From positions 1 to 39,096 of IMG/VR virus record IMGVR_UViG_3300030390_000938: 39,096 nt of DNA; one strand, 5' to 3'. This document shows, piece after piece, positions 1 to 6,920 of this stretch; position 1 is the first letter of the stretch; every line of letters begins with the position of its first letter. Made by a program: the position numbers and the translations under genes. Source of the stretch: a virus. Under the pieces are notes generated by a model. It ran no database searches and was not told the DNA's origin. It was given only the letters and a program-made list of their open reading frames with translations.

Positions 1-21
1 GTATAACACTGTACCAGATAT

Positions 22-49
22 AAAAAAGCCGCTTACGTCACTAAGCGGC
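22..49 (-). terminator. Rho-independent terminator of the left-edge minus operon
   Basis: The arms GCCGCTTA and TAAGCGGC (28-35 and 42-49) pair perfectly around a 6-nt loop. On the minus strand the stem is followed by six T. It would end transcripts from the PAPS-reductase-like gene and its small followers. The same stem sequence recurs in the plus-strand terminator at 10955-10983. Confidence 0.85.
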
Positions 50-154
50 GAAATGGTTAAGACTATATCTTGGTTAAAAGATAGATACAAAGTGTATCGA
101 TTGACATAGATAGACATCACACTTGTCGCACCGTTCACTATGAGCCGTATGCCG

Positions 155-244
155 TTACATCCTATTTAAAACTATATCACCATTACACTCTAATGCGCCT
201 CGCTCTATCTCTCGACTGTGCTTAGCAATGCTATATATCGTCAT
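155..244 (-). CDS. Possible 29-residue leader or small ORF
   Basis: This ORF begins MTIYSIAKHSREIERG and stops at 155-157. An in-frame GTG at 262 with an upstream AAGG would give 35 residues. It is the only plausible ORF between 52 and 368, and it lies about 110 nt downstream of a copy of the 29-nt upstream motif (353-381). No family is recognised. It is short enough to be chance; the rest of 52-368 shows no other gene. Confidence 0.2.
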   Translation of the reverse strand: MTIYSIAKHSREIERGALECNGDIVLNRM

Positions 245-352
245 AGCTACGAGATTAATCACCAAACCTTATTAATTGATTGATAAACCCTGTGTCTTTA
301 TGCGCTATACTTCTGCACTGCACAATTTAATAATACACCAACCGTCAAATAT

Positions 353-381
353 TGCTAATAACGTTTAGTTATAAGCTTATA
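353..381 (-). promoter_or_regulatory. 29-nt upstream motif, copy E (divergent)
   Basis: On the minus strand this reads TATAAGCTTATAAC then TAAACGTTATTAGCA. It matches the consensus CATATAACAAAACGGTATTT seen at 942, 1908 and 34959, with several substitutions. It overlaps the end of the 48-residue gene at 369-515 and points toward position 1. A promoter role is inferred only from recurrence and orientation. Confidence 0.4.
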
Positions 382-515
382 CCATGCACACTAAATTTAA
401 CATCACATACCCGCCACTGCGGCAAGTCCATTGTATAACCTTTGTTCCAACCCATCATTTGCATAGTTAATATGCCGTTTACGTGTGCGTTACTTCTTGT
501 TCTGCATTTTTTCAT
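369..515 (-). CDS. Small hypothetical phage protein (48 aa)
   Basis: The product is 48 residues, beginning MKKCRTRSNAHVNGILTM. Its ATG overlaps the stop of the preceding gene as ATGA, so it is probably translated by coupling. The N-terminus is basic with one Cys, and two Trp residues follow (positions 23 and 34). I recognise no domain. It is the last confident member of the chain of small minus-strand genes that ends at the terminator at 22-49. The call rests on the overlap architecture and conserved strand rather than on similarity. Confidence 0.5.
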   Translation of the reverse strand: MKKCRTRSNAHVNGILTMQMMGWNKGYTMDLPQWRVCDVKFSVHGISL

Positions 516-694
516 AACATAGCCTTTTTAATTGCTTCGTGAGTTACATCAGCGGCGGTTAATTCAATATCTACAGCACGACATAAACCGATAAACTGAC
601 CAGTCATTTCTGAGTGGTCGTATAACTCGTCAACCACATTCATGACCATGTATTGAGTTGATTCGGAAACTGTGAATTGGTCTTTGTAATTCAT
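512..694 (-). CDS. Small hypothetical phage protein (60 aa)
   Basis: I place the start at the ATG at 694 (MNYKDQF...). It overlaps the stop of the upstream gene as ATGA. A longer reading from 763 would overlap the neighbour by about 70 bp. The product is acidic and soluble, predicted largely helical, with no membrane segment or recognisable motif. The stop overlaps the next start at 515. Position in an ATGA-linked chain downstream of a conserved motif suggests a co-expressed accessory gene. The function is unknown. Confidence 0.6.
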   Translation of the reverse strand: MNYKDQFTVSESTQYMVMNVVDELYDHSEMTGQFIGLCRAVDIELTAADVTHEAIKKAML

Positions 695-891
695 AGCATT
701 TGCGCCCCATATAAACCTAAACCAAATAAAACTGGCCAGATTAAATGCCATAACCGCGAGCATGTAACCTCAACTTTTGAAGGCATACCATATTGTTTAG
801 CATATCCCCAGGCTAAGTTTTCATTTTTAGCCTTAACGCGCATTGAGCTTGGCTTGCTACCGGTTACGAAAGTCACTTTGTATAAATTCAT
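691..891 (-). CDS. Small hypothetical protein with C-terminal hydrophobic segment (66 aa)
   Basis: The product begins MNLYKVTFVTGSKPSSMRVK, a pattern common to small phage proteins of unknown role. It ends in a hydrophobic stretch (about residues 46-66, LWHLIWPVLFGLGLYGAQML) that could be a single membrane segment. A good ribosome site, GGGAGAA, precedes the ATG at 891. It is the first gene of an ATGA-coupled trio (691-891, 512-694, 369-515), and copy A of the 29-nt motif ends 51 nt upstream of its start. It may be membrane associated; the function is unknown. Confidence 0.6.
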   Translation of the reverse strand: MNLYKVTFVTGSKPSSMRVKAKNENLAWGYAKQYGMPSKVEVTCSRLWHLIWPVLFGLGLYGAQML

Positions 892-941
892 TTCATTCTC
901 CCTTAATGTCTGAGCTAATAATAAGCCCAGACCTTTAAAAT

Positions 942-970
942 GTTAAATACCGTTTTGTTATATGGTTATA
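942..970 (-). promoter_or_regulatory. 29-nt upstream motif, copy A
   Basis: The minus strand carries CATATAACAAAACGGTATTT followed by AAC, preceded by TATAAC. It matches copy B at 1908-1936 in all but three of 29 positions. It sits 51 nt upstream of the 66-residue gene, the same distance as copy B from its gene. This is likely a promoter or activator site. Confidence 0.6.
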
Positions 971-971
971 A

Positions 972-1856
972 CTAACTTGCAAATGGCTCGCAGCTACTGG
1001 CGCAACCCTCGTTCATGTGTTCTGGATCATCTTTTGATAGCCATTGAGGGTCTGCATCTTTAAACATTGCTATTATGTCGTCACAGGTTTTGTAATTTCT
1101 ATACATAGTTCTAGGCTCATCAACATGTACCCCTTTTATTTTATTGCTGCCCATATGCCCGTAGTCTTTTTCCATGGTGTTCGCAAACTGCTCAGGTGCA
1201 TCACGGTAAGCTTTCATTGATTTGCGTTCTGACTTTCTAAAGCAGCCAACACAGTTACCTAAATGCTCAGGTATGTCTAAATCAAATTCGCGATCTTCCC
1301 ACCAATCTAAAATATCTAATTTATCTGGCGCATCATCAAACCAATGCGCTAGAGGGTATACTTTATTTTGCGGTGTCATTGAGTCTTTTAACCTTCTAGG
1401 CTCATCAATGCGTATACCTAAAGCTGTATTGTAATTATTATCTCCGTCTTTTTTATTGCTCCAGCCAAGCACGTTTTTTACATAGTCATGTATAGGCGCT
1501 TCTTTAAGCTCTCTTGTGCAGTGCGGGTAAGCTGCGTTTGGTAGGCCGTACTTCTTTATGACATCAACCATTGGCTCTCTATTTCTTGAGGCTGTTTCGT
1601 ATGTTACAAGCTTGTGGGTGCAGGCGACTCGACCAGTGTGAACAACCGCCTCAACCCATATTGGTTTTGCACCATATAGCTTAGCGTTTTCTATATCGTT
1701 ATTATTTACGAACTCTAAAGTTTTATGATGCTCCCACCCTGTGTTTGCAAATATACCAACAATATTATATTCATCTGAATATTCAGTAAGTAAGCGCTTA
1801 TACATATATTCGCTGGTTCTTCCACCTGAGCGACAAACTAATAAATTCTTTTTCAT
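972..1856 (-). CDS. PAPS reductase / PP-loop superfamily protein
   Basis: This is a 294-residue member of the phosphoadenosine phosphosulfate reductase-like adenine-nucleotide alpha-hydrolase family. The pyrophosphate loop SGGRTS lies at residues 10-15, FANTGWEH at 37-44 and HCTRELK at 112-118. A CxxC pair (C202, C205) and late cysteines C285 and C289 could hold a metal or Fe-S cluster. The ATG at 1856 is preferred over an upstream GTG because GGAG lies six bases before it. In phages this family is often annotated as PAPS reductase. True sulfate reduction is unproven, and a role in thio-modification of nucleic acid (DndC-like) or another adenylation is possible. It forms its own unit behind motif copy B. 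Confidence 0.8.
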   Translation of the reverse strand: MKKNLLVCRSGGRTSEYMYKRLLTEYSDEYNIVGIFANTGWEHHKTLEFVNNNDIENAKLYGAKPIWVEAVVHTGRVACTHKLVTYETASRNREPMVDVIKKYGLPNAAYPHCTRELKEAPIHDYVKNVLGWSNKKDGDNNYNTALGIRIDEPRRLKDSMTPQNKVYPLAHWFDDAPDKLDILDWWEDREFDLDIPEHLGNCVGCFRKSERKSMKAYRDAPEQFANTMEKDYGHMGSNKIKGVHVDEPRTMYRNYKTCDDIIAMFKDADPQWLSKDDPEHMNEGCASSCEPFAS

Positions 1857-1907
1857 TTCAATCTCCACTAATTATTTCCACTAAATCTATCGCATATTCC
1901 GAATTAA

Positions 1908-1936
1908 GTTAAATACCGTTTTGTTATATGCTTATG
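1908..1936 (-). promoter_or_regulatory. 29-nt upstream motif, copy B
   Basis: The minus strand carries CATAAG then CATATAACAAAACGGTATTT and AAC. It ends 52 nt before the ATG of the PAPS-reductase-like gene. It is nearly identical to copy A, and its edge overlaps the first 8-mer of the iteron-like array. Confidence 0.6.
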
Positions 1937-2041
1937 CGTTTTGTATCACCAACTTAATCAAAACTAAATAAACTTAATCCAACTTAATCATTTTTCTATT
2001 TAGTTGGTTGTAAGTCTTTCTTATATATATCTTTTTTCTAT

Positions 2042-2168
2042 TCCCAACTAAATAACTAAATAAATAGGTAAACTACATGTATAGGATAAAATAAAATGTA
2101 CTGTGTATATATGTTTTTTATACGTATATAAGAGATGGGATAGAAAAGATTTAGTTATTTAGTTGGGA
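2042..2168. repeat. Perfect 20-bp inverted repeat around an AT-rich core
   Basis: TCCCAACTAAATAACTAAAT at 2042-2061 is exactly reverse-complemented at 2149-2168. Each arm contains two tandem iteron units. The 87-bp interval is strongly A/T biased and has TA-rich stretches. The geometry suits a DNA-unwinding element flanked by initiator sites. Confidence 0.75.
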
Positions 2169-2199
2169 TTTAGGTGGGTTGTTGTTTTGGCTAATAAAA

Positions 2200-2223
2200 A
2201 TCCCAACTTAATTAAGTTGGGAT
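2200..2223 (-). terminator. Terminator of the primase-helicase operon
   Basis: A perfect palindrome, ATCCCAACTTAA with its reverse complement, is flanked by AAAAA and TTTTT, so it can terminate on either strand. It lies 25 nt downstream of the primase stop. Its arms are themselves iteron units. Confidence 0.7.
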
Positions 2224-2247
2224 TTTTGGGTTATTTAGTTGGATTGG

Positions 2248-4473
2248 TTATTTTGCGTACACGTAGTGATAATTTTCTCCGCTAAAGTTTGTTCGTCTTC
2301 TTCCCACTGGCTCATAGCCTAAGTTCAAAAGAGCATTTTTAAGCGCCTTCGTCTTCGGAAAGTCTTCCCACTTATCATCAAAATCGGCCGCATTCTTTAT
2401 AATCTTACCTAGTTGGGTGACGTCAATTTCTCCCACATCACATTTTATTTGCTCGCTAAACTCCTCTAACGCGTCTTCAAGTGCTACTTGAGTCGACGAT
2501 TTACTTAGTTCTTCCATCATTAATTTTGCGTTAGTTGCTGGCGCTCTCTTGTAGCTTAAAAACTCGTTACTTATCTCAATATCTAAAAAGAATTTACGCA
2601 ACTCACCAGCGTTATTACGCACGATTTCATACAACGAACTGTAGTAATTAGGATTGCTATGCATAAACGCTTCTAGCGCGTCTTTACGTTGCCACTGGCT
2701 AAACAATATACAATAACGTCTGTCGTTGGCGTCTATTGGTATAGCGTCTTTAAAGTTAGTTAGTGCGAAATAGTTTGTTGTATTGATGACGCTTCTAGGG
2801 TCTTTTCCTTTTTTGTGCTCTTCAACAACTGGATTACTAATATAAGGCTTTAAGTTGTTTAACACTTCATATTTGCGCGTATTATCAAGTTTTAACTCTT
2901 CTATAAACGTCATACACTGACCTGTAGCCCAACCCGTGAAATTACTCTCAAGGCTACCAACGTTCATAATACGTACGTTATTATATCCCATTACAATCTG
3001 CATCATTTCAGCTAACAAGCTCTTACCATCACCTTGCACACCTTGGAGCACTATTGACCAGTTCATCTTAACACCGGGGTTTTGTACGTTATACGCTAAA
3101 TAATTGATTAATATGTCACGCTCTTTTTCGTCTGGTAACAAGTGTTCAAAGTGACGCATAACAGCTTGTACCGCTTCACCCGGTTCTTTTAATTTTATTT
3201 GCGGCTCTTTATATGTGTTTATATATTCAAGTCCTGCGTGAGTGAATATCTCACCAGCAGCAGGAAAATACATACTGTTTTCTACTATTTCTATAATGTC
3301 ATTAGCGTAAACAGTCGCGCTCTGCTTTTCACCATCTGCGCTTAAAGGTGTGTCGCGGTTGTGAGCTACATCAAGCGAACGAGGGCCGCAAACCGCCTTT
3401 GTCTCTCGGTTCATATACTCACCTGTTGCAGTCATAAACACATAATCTTCTACATATTCGCCTTTATTACCGTTGCCACGCGCCCGCTTAATTTCACCTT
3501 TAATTGAAGTGATACTTGGTTTATCGCCTAAAATATCAACGTACTTTTGTTGTATCTTTTTCAGTGTAACGTCTAGTGTCATTTGGTCTAAGTTAATCGA
3601 AGCTAAACGTTCAATCTCAGATTTAATATCATCTAAAGTCTCGGCTTGTTCCAAACCTCTATTTGTTTCTTGTACTATTATCTTGCTTTTAGCCTTAGCT
3701 CCGCCTGCTAAATCAATTACACTGGCAAACGTAACCGGGTTAGTATGTTGTTTGCGTGAAAAACTCTCCCAGCGTCTACGGTTCGCGTCCTCATCGTATT
3801 TTTCTTCGCATCGCTGACTAAACTTATCAAATAACGCCCAACCTTCTTCGCCTAATTGATGCCATAGCGCCATACCCACTTTTAACCATGTGTTTTGATC
3901 TGCTGCATGATCATCACTCAACAACTCAACATAGCTTTTAACTTCGTCATAACTAATGTCGTGTGGGTTGGCCGCCACAATACTCAATAAATCGTCTGTA
4001 TCGTTATTGTCTGTCGTTCTTGATTGACTAGTTAATAATGTAATTGCTTTACCCGGTAACGCTGGTAATTCATCTTGCAAAGCTTCAACGATTGAATCGT
4101 GAAAAGTTAAATTCTCGTAGCCTTCACCGCTTGCAATATAGCCTTTGCCACTTGAGCGAGTATCAAAACCAATCACGCCTAGTAAATCTGAACCGTTTGG
4201 GAAATCAAAATTACTAGGTACAGCAAACGCATAATGCATACCACCGTTTAATGTTTTTTGAAGTTCTGCGCTATCCCAATCAAGCTTACAACCTAACGCG
4301 CTCTCAATATCGTCTGTTGATACACCTTTGTATGTGTCTATGTCGATTATAAAAACACCTTGTGGTATCATTATTCCGAACATTGCCGTGTTCACTGAGC
4401 CGCTAAACTCTTGCCAGTTCGTTCCTTTTGGTACGGCTGGCGCCTTATTTTTAGTTAGTGGAAAAACTACCAT
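2248..4473 (-). CDS. Bifunctional primase-polymerase / SF3-type helicase
   Basis: This 741-residue replication protein has an N-terminal prim-pol-like domain with the metal-binding DID at 44-46 in FIIDIDTYKG. A PriCT-like module follows at about 190-250 (NTWLKVGMALWHQLGEEGW). The C-terminal ATPase has Walker A GVQGDGKS near 475-484 and an acidic Walker B, MTFIEELK, near 520. It should unwind DNA and lay primers at the fork. It follows the Cro-like gene with one base between stop and start, and GGGGAA before the ATG serves as ribosome site. The adjoining iteron-like array fits a role as origin-binding or loading helicase. Family assignment rests on motif order. Confidence 0.88.
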   Translation of the reverse strand: MVVFPLTKNKAPAVPKGTNWQEFSGSVNTAMFGIMIPQGVFIIDIDTYKGVSTDDIESALGCKLDWDSAELQKTLNGGMHYAFAVPSNFDFPNGSDLLGVIGFDTRSSGKGYIASGEGYENLTFHDSIVEALQDELPALPGKAITLLTSQSRTTDNNDTDDLLSIVAANPHDISYDEVKSYVELLSDDHAADQNTWLKVGMALWHQLGEEGWALFDKFSQRCEEKYDEDANRRRWESFSRKQHTNPVTFASVIDLAGGAKAKSKIIVQETNRGLEQAETLDDIKSEIERLASINLDQMTLDVTLKKIQQKYVDILGDKPSITSIKGEIKRARGNGNKGEYVEDYVFMTATGEYMNRETKAVCGPRSLDVAHNRDTPLSADGEKQSATVYANDIIEIVENSMYFPAAGEIFTHAGLEYINTYKEPQIKLKEPGEAVQAVMRHFEHLLPDEKERDILINYLAYNVQNPGVKMNWSIVLQGVQGDGKSLLAEMMQIVMGYNNVRIMNVGSLESNFTGWATGQCMTFIEELKLDNTRKYEVLNNLKPYISNPVVEEHKKGKDPRSVINTTNYFALTNFKDAIPIDANDRRYCILFSQWQRKDALEAFMHSNPNYYSSLYEIVRNNAGELRKFFLDIEISNEFLSYKRAPATNAKLMMEELSKSSTQVALEDALEEFSEQIKCDVGEIDVTQLGKIIKNAADFDDKWEDFPKTKALKNALLNLGYEPVGRRRTNFSGENYHYVYAK

Positions 4474-4474
4474 T

Positions 4475-4654
4475 TTATTCCCCTTTTATTAAATCAATAG
4501 CCTTAAACTTACCGCCTGTTATTTCTTCAATTTTAATGGCTTGTAATGGTGGTACTTTACCATCCCTAAACCAGTGAGACACATAGGCACGTGTTACGCG
4601 CAATTCCTTAGCTAATCTGTACTGTGAACCAAAATGCTCAATTAATTTAATCAT
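4475..4654 (-). CDS. Cro-like helix-turn-helix regulator
   Basis: This 59-residue protein begins MIKLIEHFGSQYRLAKELRV and continues TRAYVSHWFRDGKVPP, a classic HTH in which QYRLAKEL is helix 2 and TRAYVSHW the recognition helix. This is the Cro/YdaS type of small phage repressor. It is first in a minus-strand unit with the primase and diverges from the plus-strand replication operon. The 100-bp intergenic region contains a 19-bp palindrome centred in the opposing promoter, so it probably represses the rightward early promoter and perhaps itself. No CI partner or integrase is visible. Confidence 0.85.
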   Translation of the reverse strand: MIKLIEHFGSQYRLAKELRVTRAYVSHWFRDGKVPPLQAIKIEEITGGKFKAIDLIKGE

Positions 4655-4682
4655 AATATTTACCCTTTTAATGTATAAAGTG

Positions 4683-4711
4683 TTTACAGTATATAGATTA
4701 TATACTAATAT
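4683..4711 (+). promoter_or_regulatory. Early rightward promoter with embedded 19-bp operator
   Basis: TTTACA (4683-4688) and TAATAT (4706-4711) are 17 bp apart. The spacer is almost filled by the perfect palindrome AGTATATA-GAT-TATATACT (4688-4706). A minus-strand TATAAT also lies inside it, so one operator could control both directions. It matches the layout of the site at 6232-6260. Confidence 0.7.
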
Positions 4712-4754
4712 GGCTAGTGAGAATTAACAATACAACTTAAAAGGTAAAATTGAA

Positions 4755-5096
4755 ATGAACGAAGAAATTTTAAAACAATTAACACGTATCGCTGATGCAC
4801 TTGAGCTGGCTATACTACCGCAAAATAACCAAGCTTATAGCGAGAAAGTCAAAGAGACTCTAAACGTTGACGATGCACAGCAGAAATTAGCGCCAAAAGC
4901 CGAACCTGAGCAAAGTGTTAAGACTTATACACACGATGATCTTAAAAAGCTTTGTTTAGTTAAATCGCGTGAAGATATAGTAAACAAGCCTAAACTAAAA
5001 GCGCTATTAAAAGAGTACGGAGCAGCTAAAGCTAACGATGTACCGGTTGATAAGCTTGCGGAGTTAATCGCTAAAATTGAAAGCGGGGAGTTTTAA
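4755..5096 (+). CDS. Hypothetical protein of the replication operon (113 aa)
   Basis: This 113-residue protein begins MNEEILKQLTRIADALE, a short coiled or helical start. A linker rich in Ala, Pro, Lys and Glu follows, then a C-terminal helical segment (about 58-110, DDLKKLCLVKSREDIV onward). It is the first gene after the operator-controlled early promoter and ends two bases before the DUF2800 ATG. Proteins with this layout are commonly encoded immediately before DUF2800 genes in phage replication modules. A function is not known to me; a small adaptor or ssDNA-metabolism accessory is only a guess. Confidence 0.7.
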   Translation: MNEEILKQLTRIADALELAILPQNNQAYSEKVKETLNVDDAQQKLAPKAEPEQSVKTYTHDDLKKLCLVKSREDIVNKPKLKALLKEYGAAKANDVPVDKLAELIAKIESGEF

Positions 5097-5098
5097 TC

Positions 5099-6223
5099 AT
5101 GGCAATTAAACATGCCAAGTTATCAGCCAGTGGGTCATCCCGCTGGCTTAACTGCCCCGGTAGCGTACAAGCTGAGTCTAGTTACCCTAACACAAGCTCA
5201 AGCGCTTCTAACGAAGGTAGCTGTGCTCATGAGGTTGCAGATTTATGTTTGCGGAATAACGAAGTAGCTGAAAGTTATTTAGGTCAAGTTTTCTTTGGCG
5301 TGAAAGTAGATCAAGAAATGGTCGAGCATGTTCAAGGGTATGTTGACTTTGTTTTAAGCTTTGAAGGTGAGTTATTCCCTGAACAACAAGTGGACTTTAG
5401 TCCGTGGGTGCCTGATGGGTTCGGCACCTCTGACGCGATTGTTATACAAAAAGATAAAGTTCAAATAATTGATCTTAAGTATGGTAAAGGCGTTGAAGTT
5501 TTAGCAGAGAATAACAGCCAAGCAATGTTGTACGCGCTCGGTGTCTATAATGACTATGGTTATCTGCTAGACGACCAAGAAACGTTTGTGCTTCACATCT
5601 ACCAGCCACGCATAGGCAATTTTAGCGAATGGGAAATAAGCCTAAAGGATTTACTCAAGTGGGGCGAATGGGTAAAGCTTCAAGCTGATTTAGCATTGAG
5701 CAAAGACGCTGAACGTGTACCGGGTGATAAACAGTGCCAATGGTGCCGCGCTAAAGGTGATTGTAAGGCGCTGTTCAATTACACGCAAAAAATTATCATG
5801 GCTGAGTTTGACGATATTGAGGCGCTTGAAAACCCCGACAACTTGAGTAATGAACAAAAACGCATAGTAATACAAAACCGACCTTTAATTGAAAGCTGGC
5901 TAAAAAGCGTTGAGCAATCTGTTATGACCTTAATGCTAGATGGTGCTAAGTTTGCAGGTTTTAAACTTGTAGAGGGTCGCAGTAATCGTAAGTGGTCTGA
6001 TGAAGAACAAGCTAAAGAGGTTTTATTGTCTGCTAAAGGTGAAGATGAAATTTATACTAAAAAGCTAATAAGCGCACCACAGGCTGAAAAGCTGTTAGGT
6101 AAAAATGAAAAACACTTAATTGCAGACCTAATAATTAAGCCGAACGGTAAACCAACCTTAGCGCCAGAGAGCGATAAACGCCCACCGATAGGTGACGTTA
6201 CAGATTTATTTGAAGAAATGTAA
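5099..6223 (+). CDS. DUF2800 PD-(D/E)XK nuclease, RecB/Cas4-like
   Basis: This 374-residue protein of the DUF2800 family has a RecB/Cas4-type nuclease core: H44-E45 (CAHEVADLC), D112 in FGTSDAIVI, and D125-x-K127 in IIDLKYGKG. C19 near the N-terminus plus C213, C216 and C222 (CQWCRAKGDC) form the one-plus-three cysteine pattern that holds an Fe-S cluster in AddB and Cas4 nucleases. It probably processes DNA ends during phage recombination or replication. GGGGAG before the ATG is a strong ribosome site. It is followed, after a second promoter, by the DUF2815 gene, its usual partner. Confidence 0.88.
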   Translation: MAIKHAKLSASGSSRWLNCPGSVQAESSYPNTSSSASNEGSCAHEVADLCLRNNEVAESYLGQVFFGVKVDQEMVEHVQGYVDFVLSFEGELFPEQQVDFSPWVPDGFGTSDAIVIQKDKVQIIDLKYGKGVEVLAENNSQAMLYALGVYNDYGYLLDDQETFVLHIYQPRIGNFSEWEISLKDLLKWGEWVKLQADLALSKDAERVPGDKQCQWCRAKGDCKALFNYTQKIIMAEFDDIEALENPDNLSNEQKRIVIQNRPLIESWLKSVEQSVMTLMLDGAKFAGFKLVEGRSNRKWSDEEQAKEVLLSAKGEDEIYTKKLISAPQAEKLLGKNEKHLIADLIIKPNGKPTLAPESDKRPPIGDVTDLFEEM

Positions 6224-6231
6224 AATAAAGC

Positions 6232-6260
6232 TTTACAGTTAAGAATATATTAACTAACAT
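6232..6260 (+). promoter_or_regulatory. Second early promoter with the same architecture
   Basis: TTTACAGT-N13-ACTAACAT repeats the framework of 4683-4711 (TTTACAGT-N13-ACTAATAT) with identical spacing. The 19-bp sequence AGTTAAGAATATATTAACT (6237-6255) is a near-perfect palindrome in the same register as the upstream operator. It would drive the DUF2815 gene. Confidence 0.6.
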
Positions 6261-6316
6261 TACACCTGTCCTTGAGACAAAACTTAAATTTAAAATTCTA
6301 TAAGGTAGAAAATAAA

Positions 6317-6838
6317 ATGGCTAAATTCACAATTAAAAACGCTCGCTTATCTTTTCCAGCAATCTTCAAACGTGCTGAGTTCGACAACGTCGAAACTAAG
6401 TTCGAAGGTACTCTTTTATTAGATAAAGATTCTCAAGCAGACCAAATTGAGCAAATTAACAAGCGCATTGACGCTTTCTTAGCTGAAAAATTCCCTAAAG
6501 GTGCACCTAAATCTGTTAAGCGTACAGTTTTTATTGATGGTGATACAAAAGATTATGATGGTTATGAAAATCACATGGCTTTTAAAGGTTCTAACAATAA
6601 GCGCCCTACAGTTATCGACCGCGATAAAACGCCACTTGTTGAAGAAGATGGTAAACTTGAAGCGGGTGATTACTGTAACGCTATTGTTGACTTATGGTAC
6701 TCAGACCACCCTAAAGGCGGTAAACAAGTTTTAGGTAACTTACTTGGCTTGCAATTTGTTAAAGAAGGTGAGCGCTTCGGTACTGATACAACCGCATCAG
6801 TTGATGAGTTCGAAGAATTAGAAGATGACGATTTTTAA
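6317..6838 (+). CDS. DUF2815 single-stranded DNA-binding-like protein
   Basis: This 173-residue protein begins MAKFTIKNARLSFPAIF, the hallmark of DUF2815, an OB-fold SSB-like family found with DUF2800 in phage replication modules. The C-terminus EFEELEDDDF is strongly acidic, as in SSBs that recruit partners. I use the ATG at 6317, preceded by AAGGTAG, rather than an in-frame start 15 codons upstream. It likely coats ssDNA for the polymerase and nucleases encoded around it. A promoter (6232-6260) precedes it and a terminator follows, so it can be made as a separate abundant transcript. Confidence 0.88.
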   Translation: MAKFTIKNARLSFPAIFKRAEFDNVETKFEGTLLLDKDSQADQIEQINKRIDAFLAEKFPKGAPKSVKRTVFIDGDTKDYDGYENHMAFKGSNNKRPTVIDRDKTPLVEEDGKLEAGDYCNAIVDLWYSDHPKGGKQVLGNLLGLQFVKEGERFGTDTTASVDEFEELEDDDF

Positions 6839-6858
6839 CCTCCAAAAATAATAACCTT

Positions 6859-6886
6859 AAAGCCTAGTAAATTTACTAGGCTTTTT
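6859..6886 (+). terminator. Terminator after the DUF2815 gene
   Basis: AGCCTAGTAAA is followed immediately by its reverse complement TTTACTAGGCT (6861-6882) and a T-run. It probably limits read-through into the polymerase gene, so the SSB-like product would be over-expressed relative to it. Confidence 0.8.
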
Positions 6887-6920
6887 ACTATGTGTGGCCA
6901 CTCCACTAAAGAGAAACAAA

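Larger units (their letters stand above)
1903..2240. repeat. Iteron-like array of AACTWAAT, candidate replication origin
   Basis: Thirteen copies of the 8-mer AACTTAAT or AACTAAAT occur in both orientations. They begin at 1903, 1951, 1962, 1971, 1981, 1998, 2046, 2054, 2149, 2157, 2205, 2211 and 2233. Several are flanked by CCC or CC. Between them lies very AT-rich DNA with runs such as TATATATATC. No gene is visible in 1857-2247. The array directly adjoins the primase-helicase gene, the usual place for a phage origin, although a multi-site operator is an alternative. Confidence 0.6.

Noticed and set aside
1903-2240. CRISPR-like array
   Set aside because: The repeats are 8-mers in both orientations with irregular spacing, and no cas genes are present.
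4475-4654. Evidence for a lysogeny module
   Set aside because: Only one Cro-like gene is present; no CI-like repressor, integrase, excisionase or attachment site was found in the window.
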